Assembly: GCA_037576215.1 (NCBI GenBank)
Contig: JBANDB010000022.1
Location: 248,001-312,000, forward strand
Origin: Armillaria gallica
Lineage: Eukaryota; Basidiomycota; Agaricomycetes; Agaricales; Physalacriaceae
DNA: 64,000 nt
Reading direction: 5' to 3'
Part shown: positions 48,091 to 60,240 of the stretch, one piece after another
How the letters are laid out: each line of letters opens with the position of its first letter
Position numbering within the stretch: position 1 is the stretch's first letter
Program-made: the position numbers and the translations under genes
Notes under the pieces: generated by a model
The model's database searches: none
The model's input: only the letters and a program-made list of their open reading frames with translations
Told to the model about the DNA's origin: nothing

Positions 48091-48213
48091 AGTCTCAGCT
48101 TTTGCCCGTGTCAATCAAAATTTGAATGGCAGCATTCCTAGGCATTAAAGGTAGCTCGTACATGACATCAATTACAGGCTGATAAACCATTCGTCGTTAG
48201 AAAAGTATTCAAA

Positions 48214-49292
48214 TTACGGATTGTTCTTATAAACACGTCGGACGAACTGGAGTATCATAGGATTCACAACATCTGGGAGCTCGTAAAAGGGTGAGTGGCC
48301 CGCTCCAGGAAGCCGCTGATAATCCAAATTGTCCCCAAAGTTCTGCTTCATGAACTCTTCATGCTTCTCTAGTTCCATCATGGTATCTTCTGTAGCCTGG
48401 ATACAGAGTATCGGCAGTTCCTTCGATACGCGCAACAAAGCTGTCTCATCTTGTGTCCGTGAAAGGGAAAACGACCGTGCAGCAATGTTCTTCGTTCGAT
48501 CTAATCAGCAGCATCATCAGATCCTTGATATAATATCAAAGCTCACCATATTCATTGCATTGCTCATCCATGCGCACCGATCCTCAAAAGAAACCATTCC
48601 TAAATTGTTTGGAGCGACAAAGGCGTCGAAAAACTTCTTCAGCGCATTCTGGTAATGGACAGTATGCGGAGAGGACAGTGGAGGAAGGACGGCGATGGTG
48701 TACGGTTTGATGATGTCCGGTAATATGGAGCGGCAGGGAATCGCATTGAGCATGATATGTCCAGCCACGGGGAGCGGCGATGTACCAAACCGGGACAAGA
48801 CGTCGGGTACGACAAGGCCACCAAGGGACCTAGGTTCGAATTTTTAGAATCGAAATTCATAGAGAGCGGAATAAGCCACGCACCAGCTCACGACAATCGG
48901 TTCGGTGACATTGAAAGCCGCGCACACGGCATGAAAATCTTCTGCGTGCCGTGCAGAAATGTAGGCCTCCTCTGATTCTGGTTGATCACTGCGACCATGC
49001 CCACGGGTCTATTTGAAGAAAGATACATCAATGAGGCGAACATTAACGAAGCAGCATGTTCCCTGACCTCATACTTTATCTAAAGCAGTCACGAGCTTCA
49101 GAAAAATGGTATTGATACTGCGCTTACCATATATAGGTTGTCCAGCAACTGCTTGTCGTTGAACTGCTTTGCCCAGTTCAAGCTTGAGCAAAGCAAACCA
49201 TGGACGAAAATGACTGGCGGTTTCCCAGGCGTGCCAGCGGCGTCAGCCCAGATACGAGTCCCGTCTTGAGAGGTAATGTATTGACCGGGCAT
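48214..49292 (-). CDS. Alpha/beta hydrolase D
   Basis: Five exons (49292-49128, 49079-49068, 49008-48884, 48829-48547, 48489-48214) join in phase to 286 residues. The start at 49292 (MPGQYITSQDG) is chosen over an in-frame Met four codons upstream because it restores the 165-nt exon 1 shared by all copies. Motifs are PPVIFVHGLLCSS, RGHGRSD, WSLGG, IQATEDTMM and GAGHSPF; the catalytic triad is intact. The 12-nt exon 2 is identical to that of C. The 3' flanks of C and D are also similar (shared CAAATTTGAATGGCAG and GATAAA downstream), so the duplication unit extended past the genes. Confidence 0.85.
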
Positions 49293-51061
49293 AAAGATAT
49301 CCAATGAGAAAAGTGGAGGTCAAGGCGAACGATAATTGCCTGGACTGCCTGGATGTTTAAATAGTCTTGGCTCCTCCTGGTAGTCATTCATATATCTTGT
49401 TGCCGCATTCGCGGCCTTTCTTACGCCTTACAGGGTCGCCGAAGAGGTTACATGAAAAGATAACCACTTTCCGTAAAATTCCAAATGTGCGTCGTCCATT
49501 TAGTCGAGCTCTGTTCTGCTGGGGCCTAGAAGAAATCAGTGCTTTTACGTTTACGACGAGGTCATCAATATTTGCAAATCCTTCACTATGTCATGAAGGT
49601 AAGGGAAAACGAGTTTAACATGCATTTGTTCTATTGGGTTTAAACCTAACCCTGCAACGCAGTTTTGGAGTAGAAATCGAGCTACGGCCCACGCGGCCCG
49701 ACGGCCCGCTTTCCCTTTTACTGGTACTTAAAAAATTGCACACTGCAAATTCTGGGGCCCGCTTACCCGACGTTTAACAATGTCTAGCACCAAAATGGCA
49801 GCATAGGAAGCACCTGGGTTTGATTTCCATTAGCCCTGTAGTTCCACGACTTCTTCTTGTACGCAACTTGCACCCAGCAAGTCCGTCCTCGTGTACTTTA
49901 CTCATCAGATTTTATTTGGAAGGAGTTGATTTACGACCTTTCGGAGGAACGTCTTACTGCGATTCTCGGTGAGTTTTCAGCGTCGTGATCAATGTACAGC
50001 CATTGATGTACTTCGAAGCATCACAAGCCTTACATTCTGCGCGCTCACTGCTGTATCAGTAAGATTCCAAGATCCTACGAGGTGCGGGTGGTTCTGTCTC
50101 AGTAGTTCAGCGAATCATAAATTCTCTGGTTTGGTTCATTATTTGCGAGAAATTGATTGGTATCCAAAGACGCAGAAAGAACACCTATAGGGTCACAATT
50201 AAATCCTCAGTTCGAAACTGCAGACCTGGTGAGCAAACTGGAGTGTCACCTGATTCACTACGGCTGGGAGGTCATAATCGGGCGGTCTCCTGCTTCCGAT
50301 TCACCAGGGGAACGATGGTACCGCGTCGAAGGCCTTCTGTGCCCGAGGCACACAGCACTGATTTATAACCCATTTTCCACGGGAGCTGTTCCATCCGTGT
50401 TGTTAATCAATACAGTCATATTCACGAATTTATCATGGACGTCCAAACTCCAAGGGGGTGAACAATGCGGATCTTCTTCTACCTGACCCCGTTCGACTCC
50501 TCGGTTCTAACTTACACGTTCTGAGGAATGAGCTCGGCCATGGCTGTTGTAGTAAAAAGGAAAGCCGAGGAAGACAGCGTTCCGATTACGATAAGCCACT
50601 GGATAGTGTATTATCCCGCAGAACCGTCGACTCGAATTCGTTCCCTTTAAGGCCGTCTGGACGATTTGAACCACCGTATGTCCTTCCACGACCCAGCAAA
50701 TAGGTGTCGATCCTCGGTGCGGCCGCGATGATCGTAAGAGGTATATGGAGATATCTGAGCGTGGGTGACGAGACCAGCCTGAGGGAACTACAGAGGGAGT
50801 AAAGGAGTTGTGAGTGTCACGATGAATCGGCCGGCGTCGAAACCACGATATGCACGGGAAACAGGATAAACAGGGAACGGCTAAACTTTCCAATCGCCTC
50901 GACTCGTGCTTCGGGGACATCGATACCACCGCTTATACTCATTCTTTGACTATGGTTGACGGTCCTATGGAGAAGCAACAAGGCCTTGAGACGATCCTCT
51001 CAAACTTCTCGAAATTTGAACATCTGTCGTCTTGAGAAGGTATTATTGGTGAAAAGGATTC
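49293..51061. other. Intergenic, no supported gene
   Basis: Short ORFs up to 140 codons on both strands without motifs. A TATTTAA on the minus strand near 49355 may be the TATA of hydrolase D. Confidence 0.4.
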
Positions 51062-51356
51062 TTATAGTGTGAAGTAACCAAAGCCGCCCTGGATATGAGC
51101 ATGCTGAGGAGGCCTCTGGAACTCTGTAGTATGTGGAGAGGTTATCGAAGGCATGACAGTAACGTTGTACGGCTTGGAAATTTCCCGCGACGCTGAGCGC
51201 CAAGACACCACGGCATACCAGCTTACGACAATCGGTTTCGTGACTTCGAAAGTGGCACACACAGCTCGAAAGTCTTCTGTGTGTCTGCAGAAACGTAACG
51301 CCTCCTCTGATTCGGGCTGATCGCTATGACCGCGCCCACGGGCCCACCAGTATTTG
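51062..51356 (-). pseudogene. Alpha/beta hydrolase relic (exons 3-4)
   Basis: On the minus strand: a RGRGHSDQPESEEAL-like start, then FRAVCATFEVTKPIVVSW, then a GGTATGCC donor-like junction and an exon 4 remnant (KPYNVTVMPSITSPHTTEFQRP) that lacks the WSLGG..LSRFGTSPLP portion. Part of exon 4 and all other exons are gone. It is a fourth copy of the right-arm hydrolase series, truncated by deletion. Confidence 0.75.
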
Positions 51357-54300
51357 AAAGAATAGGAGATTTCGACCCTGGATCAGTAATATTGCTGTTC
51401 TGCGGGATATTCATCTTCAACGAAGGCCCCGCATGCTCAAAGTTGGTAAGCACTGAACATTCCCAGAACACTGTAGTCGTACTTGTGTGGGATATCCACT
51501 GTTCGTGGTCCACGGGCGGAGGGGATTCGCATCCCCATTCGCTGGGTACTGATGGCTACGACTTCTATCTGAGTTTGCGTTGAGGCGCCCTGGCTTAGTC
51601 TTGAGAAGGAGCCACTCGGTTCGATAGGTACATGAATTGGATGTCTTGACATCTTTTTGATGGATCATCCGAATCTCGTCTGGTGTTATCTCCTCTTCGG
51701 CTTTCGGGGAGCCTAGAATATATCCAACGCAACGTATTATCCAGCACTAACAACTTCAACGTAGGAAGACCGACAGCCCAAGGCGGTAAGTACTATCGAA
51801 TCCCCGCCAAGGCCCTTGTTTCATCTATCCAGCCTACCCGCTCAATCGTCATTCAACAATGTCAACGTAGGCCCACAATACACCGAAACCACCCAGGTAG
51901 AATCTGTCATGAAAGTCGATAACGACCTCATCTTCCCCCGTCGACCCAAAGAGTCAGACATGACGTTGGTCGGAAAATATTTCATTCCTTCCTGGTGCAA
52001 GACAGCTACGATGAAGCTGGCGGGCTGGAGAGGACGCCGGGGCCGGGTCGAGACTTCATATCCAACTTCACTCGTGTTTCCCCGCCAGCAGTCTCTGCTT
52101 TTGTCTGTCGCGTCGACTTGATCCACCCCATCTCTTACCGTCCTACCCGCGCCCAGAAAATCGATGCCGATATTCAGTGACGTCTTCTCTGCGTAAATCG
52201 TCGTGAAGAAGTGCCTGCAAGTGTCTGAGCGCCCGGGTAGCGAGCCCAAGAGCGTACGGTTGATGTCCTGAGGTATGAGGCCTTGAGGTATGAAGCTTGA
52301 AAGGGGGGAATGTGTCTGAGAAAAATCCATTTTATGGCAGCGAGAGGGCTAGCGTAGTACGACTCGTCCCATTTTGGTGGCACCAGGCGGGACTGGCGGG
52401 ACTCTGTTTCCTCGGTCCGAGTCCAATCGTACAGATTTGGACTACACCCGGCTAGCGTGGGAGGTTGAATTTGTACACTGTCGAACTGAAGATGACAGTT
52501 CTGTTGCCTTGCGTTTTTTTAATGAGTCTTCGGCCTAGCTCTATCAATGTAACCACATACCAACTTTTCGCTTGGATCCTGAAGCGTTTCTTTGACTTCC
52601 ACCCAACAAGATTTTGCCAGACCACGTCTGCTGGGACCATTCGTGATTGTCTACATCCGGAATCATCTGCGTCGACGGTTAAAAAGGAGGTCATTCAACA
52701 AGGGACAGCATTCAAACCTTTCCGATGAGGTCGCGCTTCCATCACCTAAACTGGTCCAAAAGTCGTCTGGACACTGCGCCTTCGCCTCGATGTAAATTCA
52801 TTGTAGAGAGGGTTGGAGTTGTGTTTTCAGAAGGCCCTGTTCATTATATGTTTCCTTTCATTTCGTCAGATTCCGTCGTAACACCACCAATGGAAGCACA
52901 TACCTGCATTTCAGGCCGATATCATGCTCTTCCACGCCTTCCTCTGCTTCTGTACAACTGTGAACCAACCCCATCCCTCACACCCGGTATCCATATAAAG
53001 CTGCGGTGGCGATTAGCAAGTAAAACACCCAAGGACGAACAGAATCGAACCTAGCCAATATTTTACATCTTCCTTCTTCCGTCGCTGTGCCCTTGGTCAA
53101 TCGCTAATATGTTGCCCGTCGCCGTCACTCTAACAGTCTCAGCTGTTATAGATCACTTGAACAGTCGCATATCAGACGGATGCCTGCGGCTAGAAGCAAA
53201 GGGCACTCACACGTCGCTCCAGATCCCGCCAACGTTGGTTTTGTTCTGTTCAACGAAGTTATTCCAAGAGCGACCAAGGCGCTGCTCAGACTTAGAGCGC
53301 AACTGAATTTCCAAGTGCCGCGTAAATCCCTCAGCGAAATAGTCAACAGCGGTCCTGTCAGTATCCTTCTTCGGCGCCTGTTGACAACGGAGGCGGCCTC
53401 GACGGCGCAGATCTGTAACTATTATCAGCAGTGTTCGTCGGCACGATAAAGGAAGCTGCTCACTGCACTTCTCAAGAATTCGAATGAGGCCACTACCCTT
53501 CAAATTCGGGGTCAGCAATGAACCAGGACATTGTACACCGCATGGCAGAGAAGAAAGAGTCGGAATTTTTGGCAGGCAAGCAGAAATGCATAGAAGAGGT
53601 GATTGTATGCGCGTGGAGAAATGTGCTGGAAGCCAGCCAGTCCGGACTATTTGGTTGTTTGGAAGGAAAGGAGGGCAGTCAGTCCGGTGTCTAAACTCCG
53701 GTTTCCCACGGACGGCTACTAACCGGGACCTGCCGACGGCTATAGCCTACTATAGGTAACAATACGTCTAACCACGTTCTACCGACAAAAATCGACATCA
53801 TGGCTATAACTCATTTCTATGGTCGCCTGCCAGGTTTCCTTTGCAATATAACGCTTGACCAGTCCAACGCCGCCGGTACCAGTTCATTTGTTTCGTCTTC
53901 TAGTTTGGGATATAGCATACAATGGCAAAAACTTTTCTCCTTGGCTCCCAACTAATAAATGAGGGCATAATAATTTCTGAACCATCCTCCCAATGCAGAC
54001 CGCCGAACTACAATGCATGGTGCCCCATTTCATTGTGAGCCTGTTGGCTTTTCTCTTACAACTGTATACGCGCTAAATTTATCGGTAGTGATGGCACATC
54101 CTGGTGGATTCAATATCTGTACTTCTCTTGGCAAAGAAGTCGGCCGCTTCGCCAAACATGTCTGGGAAAGAGGGCTTTATATCTTTAGCGGTAGCCTCGC
54201 ATGCTTCTCACCGACGTTGGCCGGTTTTTGTCTTGACCGGCTTCCTTAATACGGCGCTTTTGGCAGCTCAGGAATGTCGTGCGATACTTACGAGGCTGCC

Positions 54301-54797
54301 CCATTGTGCTTCTTAATATACGCGGTTCTCTGACCTAGCGTCGGCTTGGCGTTCCGCTGGGTACGGTTGGTGAGGTCAAAACTATAGTTCCATTGATTGT
54401 CGATTCGAGTATCTCGACAGCAGAGGAGGGAGTGATCGTTACAACAAGCAGAAGAACGTTTACAGTCAGCCTTCAGCCACCCCCCGCTTCGCACCAAGTT
54501 GATTCTGGATACAACGACAAAAACCTGGAAGATTTACCAACACACTTCTCGACGCAGGTAGTTCCATTCCTTTGATTTCTGACTTAGAAGTGGCACGACA
54601 GGATAGGTGGGGCGGGCAGGAGTGCCACGCTGTTTCGAACTTCGCGTCGAGCACACGTGATCCCATGCCGACTTCGCTTCTTACACCCATCATCGTCGCT
54701 TTGTCTGAGAGTCGTCTCTGTCGCCTAGCCGCCCACGCCCAGCCGGCGTCCTTTCTTTCTTTCTCTTGCCGATACCTTCAGGCTCTCACAGCGAACG
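51357..54797. other. Intergenic and probable retroelement 5' region
   Basis: No supported gene. ORFs at 51.8-52.3 kb (162 codons, -, and 101 codons, +) overlap each other and carry no motif. The last few hundred bases before 54798 probably belong to the 5' non-coding part of the DIRS-like element, whose left end I could not define. Confidence 0.35.
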
Positions 54798-57070
54798 ATG
54801 TCCAAGCGAGGACCCAAGCGACCGGTGGCTCCATCTACGCGAGTCCTGCGTACTCAAACCTTCACACCAGGGTTGGTCGACGACCTGCAGACTAATGGTG
54901 CAATTCGAGCGTCCACGTCTGAGCAGGAGGCTGTTGATGTTGAGTTAGATGGTGAGAACAGCGTCGCAGTGCTCACGGCCGCCGCCGAGGATCTGCTACG
55001 CGATGTCTCACCTCTGACACGCGCATCTGCCCATCCCTCTCCCGCATACTCTGTTGACGATATCTTGGAAGCCGCCATGTGCGATTTTCCAGATATCCCT
55101 GATGGTATGGGATCCCCGCCCGCGAGCATCTCGGTGCTTTCGCGACCCAGGCTGACAGCGTCGCAGAAGGGGAAGGGTAGACGGGTTGCGACCCCCTCAC
55201 AGGAGGGAGGACCAGTTTCCAGTGCCAAGACCGGCCCCAGCGCTACCTCTCGAGGTAAGACCGTGCATATATCCACTCCAGCATCCTTTGACCAGATTGC
55301 TGTAGGCTCTGTCCAGCCGCGAGTAGTACCAGTTCCCAGAGCCAAGGCCGGCCCCAGCGCTACCCTCAGAGGTAAGACTGCGCATACATTCGCACCAACA
55401 TCTATTGACCAGATGTTGTAGGCTTCGTCCAGCCAAGTGTGTCCCCATCTCATGACCAAACGCCGTCCACATACTCGACCCCAGCAATGCCTCGCCATAT
55501 GCTTGCAAGGCCGCCCTCCCTAGCAACCCAGAGTGCAGGCAGACCAGGCCCGAGCACTAGACCAACGAATGGAACCGCATACACTCAGGTTCCGAGTGCG
55601 GACAGGAGTCGAAAACGCACTAGGAGCGGAGTCAGCGAGACCAGCGAGTGTCCATCAGTGCGCAACCGAGCGAAGACCCTACAGCCTTCATCTGCACACC
55701 CAGACTCATCCATAGTCTATCTGGGATGCACACGCCCGCCACCTCCTTCACCGCCGACCACCGCCCAACCATCAACATTGCATTCGAATAGGACTTGCCC
55801 CTCCGTGGCAAGCTCGTTTACTAACGCCATAGCTAGGCGCTCAGTGTGGACCACCCCAGCAACGCAAGTTGCTCAGGGTCAGTCGGCACGAGGCACCTCG
55901 CGGTCTATGTCGACGAGTGGCTATGGAGGGAGGCTGAGTTCTGCCAGGCATGACTTCCCTGACAGTGCACGTCGGATGCCCGTCAATCACCCACACGAAG
56001 GACGCCCGAGCTATGAAGACCTCCTACAGGAGGTGGAAAACCTTTGAGCTGTGTGCCAGCTGGCAGGGAGTGACTTTGACCCTGCTGTAGCGACTCTCTT
56101 CGGCCAAGAGGGAAGAGCACTGGGAAACCACAATGCTGTCCCGACGTATGATCCCACTGTCATCAACCTACCATGGGAAGTCAAGCATAATCTGCGCCAT
56201 GGCATGCGTCATTACCCACGCCTCACCTCCTTCTCACTAGAAGCATGCAGAGAGGATGCAGCAAAGCCATTAGGACCTCGGGAACGACAGCAGTGCTTTG
56301 TTGGGGTGGGAGGAACTCTCGAATTCTCAGTACCGCCACACAAGGCAGCATCGGAGGAAACGATAAAGACATACGACGAGTGGCTGGGCCTCACTTTACA
56401 GATGAATCAAGGTTTGAAGGATGAGCTTGACCTTGGTAATGGCATCCGAGGACCTAGAGCAATGGAGTACATCTCAGGGGTATGCGGCCATTGGAGCCAT
56501 CTGATATGCCTCCCACGAGCAAGAGAGCTTTTCCCAGTCATTAGAGCCTATGACTCTGGATTCCGACAACACATCTATAACAATGGAAACATAGGTGTGT
56601 GGGACTTCAGCCTTGCAGCTTGGAACTCCCATCTTACGGAGTACAATCTCAACGAGGCAGCGGCAGCGAAAGCGAGAGCAACAGACAATGACACCAAGTT
56701 CGCAGCACTCCAGAATGAGTTTCGGAACTACAAGTTGCAGAACGGGAAGAGCACCACACGCCAACGTGACTCGACGAACTCTCAGTCGACAGCTGAACCT
56801 CGCCAATGCTGACCACCCACCATCATCACACCCGACTACATTTGCATGGTCTGTGGAGAAAAAGGCTCCCACTCCTTTGGAACCTGCCCCAACGCTGCCA
56901 AGAATACAACTATTGAGCTACGAAACGGGAAATGGTACTTCCGTGCAGGTAACGAGCCTGTCTGCTATGGCTTCAACTATCCCGATGGTTGTAAACGGCA
57001 GCCCTGCCGCTTCCGACATGCCTGCACACGGTGCAACGCCACATCCCATGGTGCACACTCGCACCGTTGA
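54798..57070 (+). pseudogene. Gag-like ORF of the DIRS-like element
   Basis: Starts MSKRGPKRPVAPSTRVLRTQ and runs as a Ser/Pro/Ala-rich protein with a duplicated module (GPSAT..RGKT..H..TP/APxSxDQ). A one-base deletion near 55415, evident from the repeat, shifts the frame. The reading then continues through SPSHDQTPSTYSTPAMP, a globular part (LAGSDFDPAVATLFGQ, REEATIK-type helices) and a Cys/His end: CMVCGEKGSHSFGTC, CYGFNYPDGCKRQPCRFRHACTRC and SHGAHSH, two zinc-finger-like motifs expected to bind nucleic acid. Two in-frame TGA codons (56045, 56810) interrupt it. The product would be the structural nucleocapsid-type protein. Confidence 0.7.
55230..55462 (+). repeat. Tandem ~117-bp coding repeat in gag-like ORF
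   Basis: Two adjacent units each encode a GPSAT-RGKT-H-DQ-VGxVQP module. In the second unit GACCAGAT is followed by GTTGTAGG instead of TGCTGTAGG, revealing the one-base deletion that breaks the frame. Confidence 0.7.
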
Positions 57071-58835
57071 AGACCTCTTCCCCATAGCGACACCTTTCCA
57101 TCACAAAATTTGGACCCTATACCTTACTAGAGCAAACACTATCGACAAATTTGCAGACATCCCCAAAGGCATCAGAGAGGGCTTCCTGATGGGCCTCGAA
57201 AATTACAGATTAGACCGCACCTTCATACCGCAAAACCATTACACACTACCAGCACACCATGATTTTCTAGTCGAGAAATATGCAGAAGAGATGAAACTTG
57301 GGCGTCTCTTGATAGGATATGACCCCGCTCTATTAGAATCCTGGATAGGTAAAGAAAACCGTCTTTGCTTCAAAGCAGAGCTAATACATTTTCCAGGACA
57401 TTTTCGTACAGCCCCACTCAGCATAGCAGAAACCAGACCAGGGAAGCTTCGCACCATCGTAGACCAATCCTTCCCTCACTCGGTGACACCAATAGACCTT
57501 GATACCATACATAGTGATACCTTACATCCTATTCTTATCAATCCCGAAACGACCTCGATTAATGCAATAATAGATTCAAAGAAATTTCAATGTGCATGGG
57601 GCACATTTTCAGAATGCTATTTGAAGGTTGCGAACGCACCAAGTGGTACCCAAGCAGCAGTATTTGACGTTGAATCAGCGTTCAGGAACGTGCCAACCCA
57701 CCCTTCAGTGCAACCTTTCACCGCCATCTCCCTCAATGGCCTTGTCCACCTTGACCCTTGTCTGAACTTCGGAGCGTCTCCTTCCCCAGGTATTTGGGGA
57801 TGAATAGCTGATGTGATGGTCAGGATTCTCCTCAATGAGGGAGTCGAGGCACTAGTAAAGTGGGTGGATGACTTTGTCTTCTTCCGATTTCCCAAGACAT
57901 CAAAGGAGGGGTCGATAGCATACTCATATGAAGCCGACTTGATCTGGAGCATAGCAGACAAGTTGGGCTGGCCTTGGGCAAGGTCAAAATTCATACCCTT
58001 CAACACAGCGTTTCCATACATTGGTTTCTGGTGGGATATCGAAGCGAAATTCGTGTCACTACCACAAGCAAAGAAAGAGAAGTATTTGATGAAGCTGATG
58101 CCCTGGGAGGCAGGGGTGAAGATGACAAAAGGTGAAGCAGAATCAGTGATTGGAACACTGAATCATGTCTGCCTAGTGGTACCAGATGGACGATCGCACA
58201 TGCTGACACTCTACTGCTTCCATGCATCCTTCAAAGAGAATGACCCAGCTTTCATACGGCACACTATTTCCAGCATGTTGGCAGAGGATCTGGCTTGGTG
58301 GAAACACAAGCTGAGCCTTGATCTCCTAGGGATTCCAATCATCACACCAGCTGAACCTCTTGACGTGTCACTCATGGTCGACGCATCAACGTCATGGGGA
58401 CTAGGACTGGTCCTCGATGGAAAATGGCTGGCCTGGGAGCTCATACAGGGCTGGAAATCAGATGGGAGAGATATAGGGTGTGCCGAAATGGTGGTGATCG
58501 AGCTTGAGCTGCGAACGCTCATTGCAAAAGGACTTAAAGACTGTCACATTGTCATTTGCTCTGACAATCAAGGAGTGGTAGGAGCGCTGCTGGCAGGATA
58601 TTCACGAAACACACAACAGAATGCAATTCTATGTCGCATAGTGTTCTTAATGCAGGAGTCTGGAATATGGCTTTCGACAGTATGGATATCAACGAAGGAT
58701 AACTTAGCAGATGATCCATCTCGAGGAGTACTCAGACACAAGAAAGACCTTCTGCCATTCCCACCAAAGATACCGTCGCATTTGAAACCCTATGTAAAAC
58801 ACTCCATAGATTATAATGACCCCAGAATAAAATAA
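57060..58835 (+). pseudogene. Reverse transcriptase-RNase H of the DIRS-like element
   Basis: Polymerase motifs occur in order: KLRTIVDQSFP, AVFDVESAFRNVPTHP (motif A), NFGASPSPGIWG (motif B) and VKWVDDFVFFRFP (motif C with the catalytic DD). The connection IGFWWDIEAKFVSLP follows. The RNase H domain is LMVDASTSWGLGLVLDG, CAEMVVIELELRTL, VICSDNQGVVGALLAG and KDNLADDPSRG, with all acidic residues present. A TGA at 57801-57803 interrupts motif B/C, between SPGIWG and IADVM, where related elements have Arg. The frame overlaps the end of the gag-like ORF in another phase, so expression would have needed a frameshift or re-initiation. Confidence 0.8.
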
Positions 58836-58896
58836 CGAGTTGATTATGTTCAGACCAGGAATGCACAGCCACAAAACGTCTTGACCTATAACTACC

Positions 58897-60078
58897 ATGG
58901 CTGCATATCGCCCTTATCTCTGGCATCACAAACACGCTACAAAGAAAGCAGCAACCAGACACCATACCACCATTCAACACAATGCAAACTATGGAACAGT
59001 AGCCAACCTTCCAAATGCAGCACACCAACAAGGAGAGAGACCAGTCGCAGAGGTGCAGGCAGTACTAGGACTAGCATGGGCACCGGGAACGATGAAGGGG
59101 CACACAAGTGGAATTAGACAATTCGTGGACTTCTGCCGACGAAAGGCGATACCCAGAAATGAGAGATTCCCGGCATCGGAGACACTACTATGCAGGTGCG
59201 CTACACCCTAATCAAGAAAAAGATATTTACCAACCCAAAGCAGGTTTGCAGCATCATACAAAGGTGTAATGACTGCAGATGCAGTTCGCAACAAGCTGTA
59301 CGGAGTTCGCGCCCTGCACATATTCCACAGCCTACCCTACAACGACGGGATTCTGCTCAAATACATGCTGGAAGGCATTGACAAGGCAACACCAGAATCA
59401 AGCCGAAAACCTCCCCGACCTCCGATAACTATCGAAATGATCACAATGCTACACGATGACTTAGACCTATTCGACAATACAGACTCCGCCGTCCTAGCTC
59501 TAGCAACGACAGCATTCTTTGGCCAGATCAGACTAGGAGAGCTTTTCCCTGACACCCAGGATATCTGGAAATTCAATGGCAAATACAACCCAGTTCTAAA
59601 AGATCTTGCACAACCACACTCAGCCCACGGCTCACGCAAGCTCCACCTCCCTTGGACAAAGACAAAGAAGAACCGAGGTGAAGACGTTATCCTATGCAAA
59701 CAGAACGGCGCCGCAGACCCCATCAATGCCATGCTACACCACATCCACAAGAACAGATTGTCGGAAAACTCACCTATAGCATCGTATATCGCCCCCAACG
59801 GTCAACGGATGGCAATGACAGCGAAACGATTCCTGAAACGATGCAACGAGATCTGGTCCAAACAAGGCCTAACCCGATTCACGGGTCATTCCTTCCGCAT
59901 CGGCGGGACCACCTTCTTTCTCATCAAAGGTGTCAATCCTGATGTGGTGAAAGCACTCGGAAGATGGTCATCAGACACATTCAAGAAGTACTGGCGCAAT
60001 CTGGAGATACTAGGCGTGCTCCACATCGAACTACTGGACACAACCGAAAAGAAGAAGAAAGTAAGGATTGCAGTGTGA
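58897..60078 (+). pseudogene. Tyrosine recombinase of the DIRS-like element
   Basis: The N-terminal part (MAAYRPYLWHHKHATKK..GTMKGHTSGIRQFVDFC) is the SAM-like DNA-binding domain. After an in-frame TAA (59209-59211) the catalytic part follows in the same frame. It has QIRLGELFP (first Arg), LHLPWTKTKKNRGED (beta-hairpin Lys), the box II pattern GHSFRIGGTTFFL (H-x-x-R), ALGRWSSDTF (W in the H/W position) and FKKYWRNL (nucleophilic Tyr). All catalytic residues R-K-H-R-W-Y are visible. The enzyme would integrate a circular DNA copy at a short target. The stop makes this copy a pseudogene unless it is read through. Confidence 0.8.
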
Positions 60079-60240
60079 AGACCATAGCGTAGGCTAAGCT
60101 ATCGCTGTTACCTGTAGATGGGTGAGTCTCGTCATTCTTCGACACGCCTCCGCTAGTCCTCATGGGTTCTCTCAGATTCCTCGTCTCATCCCGGGATCTC
60201 CCCCCATGGGGTCTTCTCCCTCACCCATACTACAGCTAGA

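Larger units (their letters stand above)
54798..60240 (+). mobile_element. DIRS-like (tyrosine-recombinase) retrotransposon, degenerate
   Basis: The order is gag-like ORF with zinc-finger end, reverse transcriptase, RNase H and tyrosine recombinase, all on the plus strand. No DDE integrase, aspartic protease or LTR is seen. That combination defines the DIRS order of retrotransposons (DIRS, Ngaro and PAT groups), which integrate through a circular intermediate by a tyrosine recombinase rather than an integrase. A short inverted pair, CTGTAGATGGGTGAG and CTCACCCATACTACAG (about 60114-60237), sits just past the recombinase and could be part of the terminal repeat system. Ends are approximate. 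Several stops and one frameshift show the copy is dead. Confidence 0.85.

Noticed and set aside
51842..52330. 162-codon minus-strand ORF and overlapping plus-strand ORFs
   Set aside because: No family motif, no exon structure I could support, and both strands are about equally open.
54854..55498. 214-codon minus-strand ORF
   Set aside because: Antisense shadow of the gag-like ORF, created by its biased codon composition.
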